Positions 6,696 to 8,925 of a stretch of 8,925 nt of DNA are shown piece by piece; the stretch's first letter is position 1; each line of letters begins with the position of its first letter. The stretch is from Actinobacteria bacterium UBA4719 (lineage in GTDB: Bacteria > Actinomycetota > Actinomycetes > Actinomycetales > Dermatophilaceae), in NCBI GenBank assembly GCA_002404345.1, contig DHJN01000246.1, forward strand, positions 1-8,925. The letters are read 5' to 3'. The position numbers and the translations under genes were made by a program. The notes beneath the pieces were generated by a model. It searched no databases. It saw only the letters and a program-made list of their open reading frames with translations, and was not told the DNA's origin.

Positions 6696-6707
6696 GTCAA
6701 CGTTGAC
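6696..6707. repeat. 12-bp perfect palindrome at the tnpB element right end
   Basis: GTCAACGTTGAC is self-complementary. The half at 6702-6707 belongs to the conserved element end; the other half lies toward the host gene. The element boundary therefore falls within or beside the palindrome, and cannot be placed to the base. Confidence 0.6.
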
Positions 6708-6740
6708 ATCCTCCCGGCCATGAATGAACCGGGATTCCTA
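6702..6740 (-). ncRNA. IS200/IS605 right-end hairpin, likely 3' end of a tnpB-associated omegaRNA (reRNA)
   Basis: Read on the minus strand, the segment runs AGGAATCCCGG, a loop, then CCGGGAGGATGTCAAC. This pattern (AGGAATCCC, GC stem, GGGAGGATGTCAAC) is the common right end of actinobacterial IS605-type elements. The stem CCCGG/CCGGG is extended by G-T pairs. In active TnpB systems the reRNA overlaps the end of tnpB and finishes at this hairpin, with the guide taken from flanking DNA. The sequence begins 10 bp after the tnpB remnant's stop. The assignment as an element end is firm; expression as RNA is inferred and its partner protein is broken here. Confidence 0.6.
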
Positions 6741-6749
6741 CCGTGCCAC

Positions 6750-7479
6750 TCACGCGGCACCCTGGTGGGTTCTCGCTTCACAGGCAGCCGCTGGGACAAG
6801 TCCCAGTCTGACGCCGCCTCCACGAGCGTTTTGGGTCTCCGCCAGCCCGGCGGCGACCTTACGACCTTCAACCAGAATGTTCCTCGCAGCATTCAGGTCG
6901 CGATCGTGGGTGACACCACACTCCAGGGTCGATCCCAACATCGTTGCGGGTCTTCGGTAGTGGCCTCTGGGCCACCTCGACCACAAACGAAGCGTAGTAC
7001 CGGCCGTCCGCCTCCCTGATCACCGTCACACTCGACGGCACAGACTGCAGGACGCGCGACCACACCAGGGCAACGTCCCCGACCTTCGCCAGGCGCACGC
7101 CGCCGGCGGTGATGCCGAAGCCGTTACGGGTCAGCCGGATCGACTGCCGGTTGTCCTTGCGGGACCTGAACCCGGGGTGCCCAACCTTGCGACCCTTGCG
7201 TCTACCGGACAGGGAGTCGAACCAGTTCCGGTACCCACGCCGCGCGTCCTGACATGCCTGCACCAAAGCCACTGACGCGACCTCACCCAGCCACTGCCGT
7301 TCGGATCTGGTCTTGGCCAGGGTGACGACCCTGCGCTGCACCTCGGAGTCGCTGACCCTCTCACCGGCCGCATGAGCGTCCTGCCGGGCGCGGAGTGCAT
7401 CGTTGAACACCACCCGTACGCAACCAAACGTCCTGGCCAGCAACGCAGCCTGGCCAGGGGTGGGGTCAATACCATCAAC
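6750..7479 (-). pseudogene. Broken TnpB (IS200/IS605 OrfB), internal deletion and frameshift
   Basis: The N-terminal half reads clearly as TnpB: DPTPGQAALLARTFGCVRVVFNDALRAR, then WLGEVASVALVQACQDARRGYRNWFDSLSGRRKGRKVGHPGFRSRKDNRQS, then the approach to the RuvC-I motif, VGIDPG with its catalytic Asp. Right after it the frame changes, and the other frame gives [18 protein letters not shown], the second zinc-ribbon cysteine and the RuvC-III motif near the C terminus. The RuvC-II glutamate, the bridging region and the first CxxC are missing, which is roughly 150 residues by comparison with typical 370-410-residue TnpB. The N-terminal methionine is lost too: an in-frame stop (7480-7482) precedes the reading frame, and only TTG codons are available. 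The nuclease cannot be active. Intact TnpB is an RNA-guided endonuclease that promotes element retention. Confidence 0.88.
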
Positions 7480-7554
7480 TTAGGCTCTTGGGGGTAGTGG
7501 TAGTAACACGAGGGTGAGGTGTCCGCGTGGCGGTGGCCGCAGGGTTCGGTCGGC
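7480..7554. other. Unassigned spacer between tnpB remnant and IS3 element
   Basis: About 75 bp with no recognisable protein or RNA. It should include the left flank or left end of the tnpB element, but I cannot identify the boundary. It carries CTCTTG-GGGGTAG (7485-7497), which is echoed as CTCTTGCGGGGGTAG on the far side of the IS3 insertion. Confidence 0.3.
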
Positions 7555-7557
7555 TCT
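7555..7557. repeat. Target site duplication (left copy), TCT
   Basis: TCT directly abuts the IS3-family inverted repeat and is matched by TCT at the other end. Three-base duplications are standard for this family. Confidence 0.65.
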
Positions 7558-7583
7558 TGGAATGTTCCCGCTTTTTTGGACAC
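7558..7583. repeat. IS3 element terminal inverted repeat, orfB side (IRR)
   Basis: TGGAATGTTCCCG followed by a T-run and TGGACAC. It pairs with the opposite end with mismatches at positions 5, 6, 14, 18 and 19; weaker similarity (ATTAG) continues inward to about position 35. Confidence 0.85.
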
Positions 7584-7588
7584 CCAAA

Positions 7589-8473
7589 TTAGGCTGCCAA
7601 CTGGTTAATATTCCTGAATCCTAGCTCATATTCTCTGGGTGTCAAATATCCAAGCGTTGAGTGGCGTCTGATCGAGTTGTAGTAATTCCTGATCCAGTCG
7701 ACCGTCTCTTTTATCAGGCTTTTCAGGTCGGGCCACGGACGTGTGTGAACAAGTTCCTTCTTATACGTCGCGAAAAAAGATTCTGAGACGGCATTGTCGT
7801 AGCATATCCCGGTCTTTCCCAGTGAACGCCGGATGTTGTTCTTCGTGCAGTACCGGTCGAACTGAGCTGAGGTGTACTGCGTTCCTCGGTCGGAGTGAAA
7901 GATCACCCCGGGGCTCGGACGGCGCGCCTTGATGGCCATGTCCAGGGCGTCGGTGATCAGGTCGGTGCGCATGTGGTCGGCGATGGCGTATCCGACCAGG
8001 TTCCGGGAGTACAGGTCGATTACCGTCGCCAGGTAGGCCCATCCCTGCCAGGTCTTGACGTAGGTGATGTCCCCGCACCATCTCTGGTTCGGGCCGGCGG
8101 CGGTGAAGTCCCGCTTGATCAGGTCCGGAGCACTGACCGTGCGGTCTCCCTGCAGGGTGGTCCGCTTCCATGCCTTGGGGTGCCGTCCTTGCAGGCCAGC
8201 GGCTTGCATCAGCCGCCAGACCCGCTTATGGGACAGCAGGTGGCCCAGGGCTGCCAAGCCGGCCCGGACCCGTCGCACGCCGGGGTTGCCGCGGCCCTGG
8301 TCGTAGATCGCCTTGATCATCACGGTGAAGGTCTCGTCGGTCCTCGCGCGGGCGCTGGGGCCACTCAGCCGCCAGGCGTAGTACCCCGAGCGGGAAACCC
8401 CCAGCCCGGCACACATCAACGACACGGGGTACGTGCCCAAGTCAGCCCAGTCCGCGATGGCAGCAAACTTCAC
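7589..8473 (-). CDS. IS3-family transposase OrfB (DDE integrase domain)
   Basis: The 294-residue catalytic half of an IS3 transposase. The N-terminal part has the HTH_21 region (about 40-100: DETFTVMIKAIYDQGRGNPGVRRVRAGL, HKRVWRLMQAAGL). It leads into the rve integrase core with the DDE triad: D135 in RWCGDITYVKT, D195 in IFHSDRGTQYTS and E231 in NAVSESFFATYKKEL, with the expected 35 residues between the second Asp and the Glu. The end YYNSIRRHSTLGYLTPREYE is the standard C-terminal motif. The listed GTG start at 8473 overlaps the orfA stop as GTGA, but the functional product is normally the OrfAB fusion made by -1 frameshifting. No disruption is visible. Confidence 0.95.
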   Translation of the reverse strand: MKFAAIADWADLGTYPVSLMCAGLGVSRSGYYAWRLSGPSARARTDETFTVMIKAIYDQGRGNPGVRRVRAGLAALGHLLSHKRVWRLMQAAGLQGRHPKAWKRTTLQGDRTVSAPDLIKRDFTAAGPNQRWCGDITYVKTWQGWAYLATVIDLYSRNLVGYAIADHMRTDLITDALDMAIKARRPSPGVIFHSDRGTQYTSAQFDRYCTKNNIRRSLGKTGICYDNAVSESFFATYKKELVHTRPWPDLKSLIKETVDWIRNYYNSIRRHSTLGYLTPREYELGFRNINQLAA

Positions 8474-8790
8474 TGCTTGTCTTTCGCGAACCAGGTCGCC
8501 ACTTTTTTTGCAAAATCCACCTGCATCAACAACTGCGCATTCACGGACTTGGCATCCTTGATTTCGGCGCGCAGTCGGACCAGTTCAACCCGTTCGGACC
8601 CGTCCAAGGGCGCGTCGGGCGGCGTTGCGGCTTCCTTCGCGTCTCGTGCCTTTTTCACCCATTTACCTAACGTCATCTCATGCACATCGATATTCCGTGC
8701 GACCTCGGCTATCGACCGATGATCGTCCATGACGAAGGTTACTGCCTTTTCCTTGTACTCCTCGGTGAAGCTGCGACGTGTCGAACCCAT
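8470..8790 (-). CDS. IS3-family transposase OrfA (helix-turn-helix)
   Basis: This 106-residue protein has the HTH_Tnp_1 fold: RRSFTEEYKEKAVTFVMDD, the helix-turn-helix at about residues 25-47 (SIAEVARNIDVHEMTLGKWVKKAR), and a leucine-zipper-like helix at about 67-95 (RVELVRLRAEIKDAKSVNAQLLMQVDFAKK). It binds the inverted repeats and, alone, represses transposition. The ATG at 8790 follows GGGAG (8797-8801) at normal spacing. The frameshift signal lies at codons 94-96, near the C terminus, so the OrfAB fusion keeps nearly all of OrfA. Confidence 0.95.
   Translation of the reverse strand: MGSTRRSFTEEYKEKAVTFVMDDHRSIAEVARNIDVHEMTLGKWVKKARDAKEAATPPDAPLDGSERVELVRLRAEIKDAKSVNAQLLMQVDFAKKVATWFAKDKQ
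8503..8509 (-). promoter_or_regulatory. A7 slippery site for programmed -1 frameshift (OrfAB)
   Basis: Seven adenines on the minus strand read GCA AAA AAA GTG in the orfA frame. Slipping back one base enters AGT GGC GAC and runs without a stop into orfB, ten codons before its GTG. The fusion would be about 400 residues, normal for IS3 OrfAB. I did not identify a downstream stimulatory pseudoknot. Confidence 0.8.
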
Positions 8791-8827
8791 TCTCTCGTCT
8801 CCCGACTAATTCGCGCAGCTAATCCAT

Positions 8828-8853
8828 GTGTCCACCAAACCGGGAACGGTCCA
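8828..8853. repeat. IS3 element terminal inverted repeat, orfA side (IRL)
   Basis: On the minus strand it reads TGGACCGTTCCCGG, then TTTGG and TGGACAC, mirroring the opposite end. The CC at positions 5-6 fits the usual IS3-family terminus better than the AT of the other end. Confidence 0.85.
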
Positions 8854-8856
8854 TCT
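8854..8856. repeat. Target site duplication (right copy), TCT
   Basis: TCT immediately follows the inverted repeat and equals the left flank at 7555-7557. Confidence 0.65.
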
Positions 8857-8925
8857 CTTGCGGGGGTAGGTGTGGCTGCGTTTGGCCTCCCGGGGGTTGG
8901 ACCGCAATGGCGTTAATTTAGCCTC
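8857..8925. other. Unassigned DNA right of the IS3 element
   Basis: The last 69 bp show no recognisable gene or RNA. The piece is continuous with the 7480-7557 spacer once the IS3 element is removed. It could be the older tnpB element's left side or host DNA. Confidence 0.3.

Larger units (their letters stand above)
7558..8853 (-). mobile_element. Complete IS3-family insertion sequence (1296 bp)
   Basis: The element is bounded by imperfect inverted repeats starting TGGAATGTTCCCG (left) and TGGACCGTTCCCG (right, minus strand). They match at 21 of the first 26 positions. It is flanked by a TCT direct repeat and contains overlapping orfA and orfB with an A7 slippery site. All parts needed for transposition look intact: helix-turn-helix OrfA, DDE OrfB, both ends. 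The orfB stop lies within the repeat region of the right end, as is common in the family. The preserved target duplication indicates simple insertion without later rearrangement, so the insertion is probably recent. Subgroup assignment (IS3, IS51, IS150 or other) cannot be made by eye. Confidence 0.92.

Noticed and set aside
6246..7019. Plus-strand frame crossing the hydrolase, DUF2516 and tnpB regions
   Set aside because: It crosses three unrelated features on the opposite strand and shows no domain.
7131..7583. 150-codon minus-strand frame spanning the tnpB start and the IS3 edge
   Set aside because: It runs out of frame through the tnpB remnant and crosses the IS boundary; the only recognisable homology is in the tnpB frame.
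1..8925. CRISPR array, tRNA, rRNA or a multi-gene defence system
   Set aside because: No regularly spaced repeats, no tRNA-like or rRNA segments, and no defence genes other than the TnpB fossil were seen.

Overview
The window is high-GC DNA from an actinomycete (Actinomycetota). The main evidence is mshA, the first enzyme of mycothiol synthesis (a thiol made only by actinobacteria), together with a SenX3/RegX3-type two-component system and a DUF2516 membrane protein. The order mshA - YbjN-domain gene - gpmA - senX3 - regX3 is the conserved arrangement known from Mycobacterium (Rv0486 to Rv0491). Two differences stand out: phoU lies between gpmA and senX3 on the opposite strand, and there is no lysE-like gene. 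The genus cannot be fixed from sequence alone; a non-mycobacterial actinomycete (for example Propionibacteriales or Micrococcales) is a guess.

Layout. Positions 1-1471 (minus) hold the response regulator regX3 (cut by the window edge) and its sensor kinase senX3, joined by an ATGA overlap. A 165-bp divergent control region follows, carrying two GTTCACC units exactly 22 bp apart (a PHO-box-like operator). phoU (plus) faces away from senX3 and converges with gpmA. From 6662 down to 2317 a run of minus-strand genes encodes, in transcription order, a DUF2516 membrane protein, an alpha/beta hydrolase, a small mannose-6-phosphate-isomerase-like cupin, MshA, a YbjN-domain protein and phosphoglycerate mutase. 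mshA and ybjN are coupled by a GTGA overlap. gpmA and the DUF2516 gene have no convincing Shine-Dalgarno site but each has a TANNNT hexamer exactly 6 nt before the ATG, so they may be transcribed leaderless.

From about 6700 to the right edge the DNA is mobile. An IS200/IS605-type tnpB has been wrecked by an internal deletion and frameshift, but its right-end hairpin, which in living elements forms the end of the omegaRNA (reRNA), survives about 40 bp upstream of the DUF2516 gene. About 80 bp beyond the tnpB remnant lies an apparently intact IS3-family element (7558-8853, 1296 bp) with imperfect inverted repeats, a TCT target duplication, overlapping orfA/orfB and an A7 slippery site for -1 frameshifting.

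How the genes work together: regX3, senX3 and phoU form the phosphate-sensing module, probably autoregulated through the shared operator. mshA feeds redox buffering and gpmA glycolysis. The remaining genes are conserved neighbours of less certain role. Most of the window is ordinary core genome; the tnpB/IS3 junction is the unusual part.
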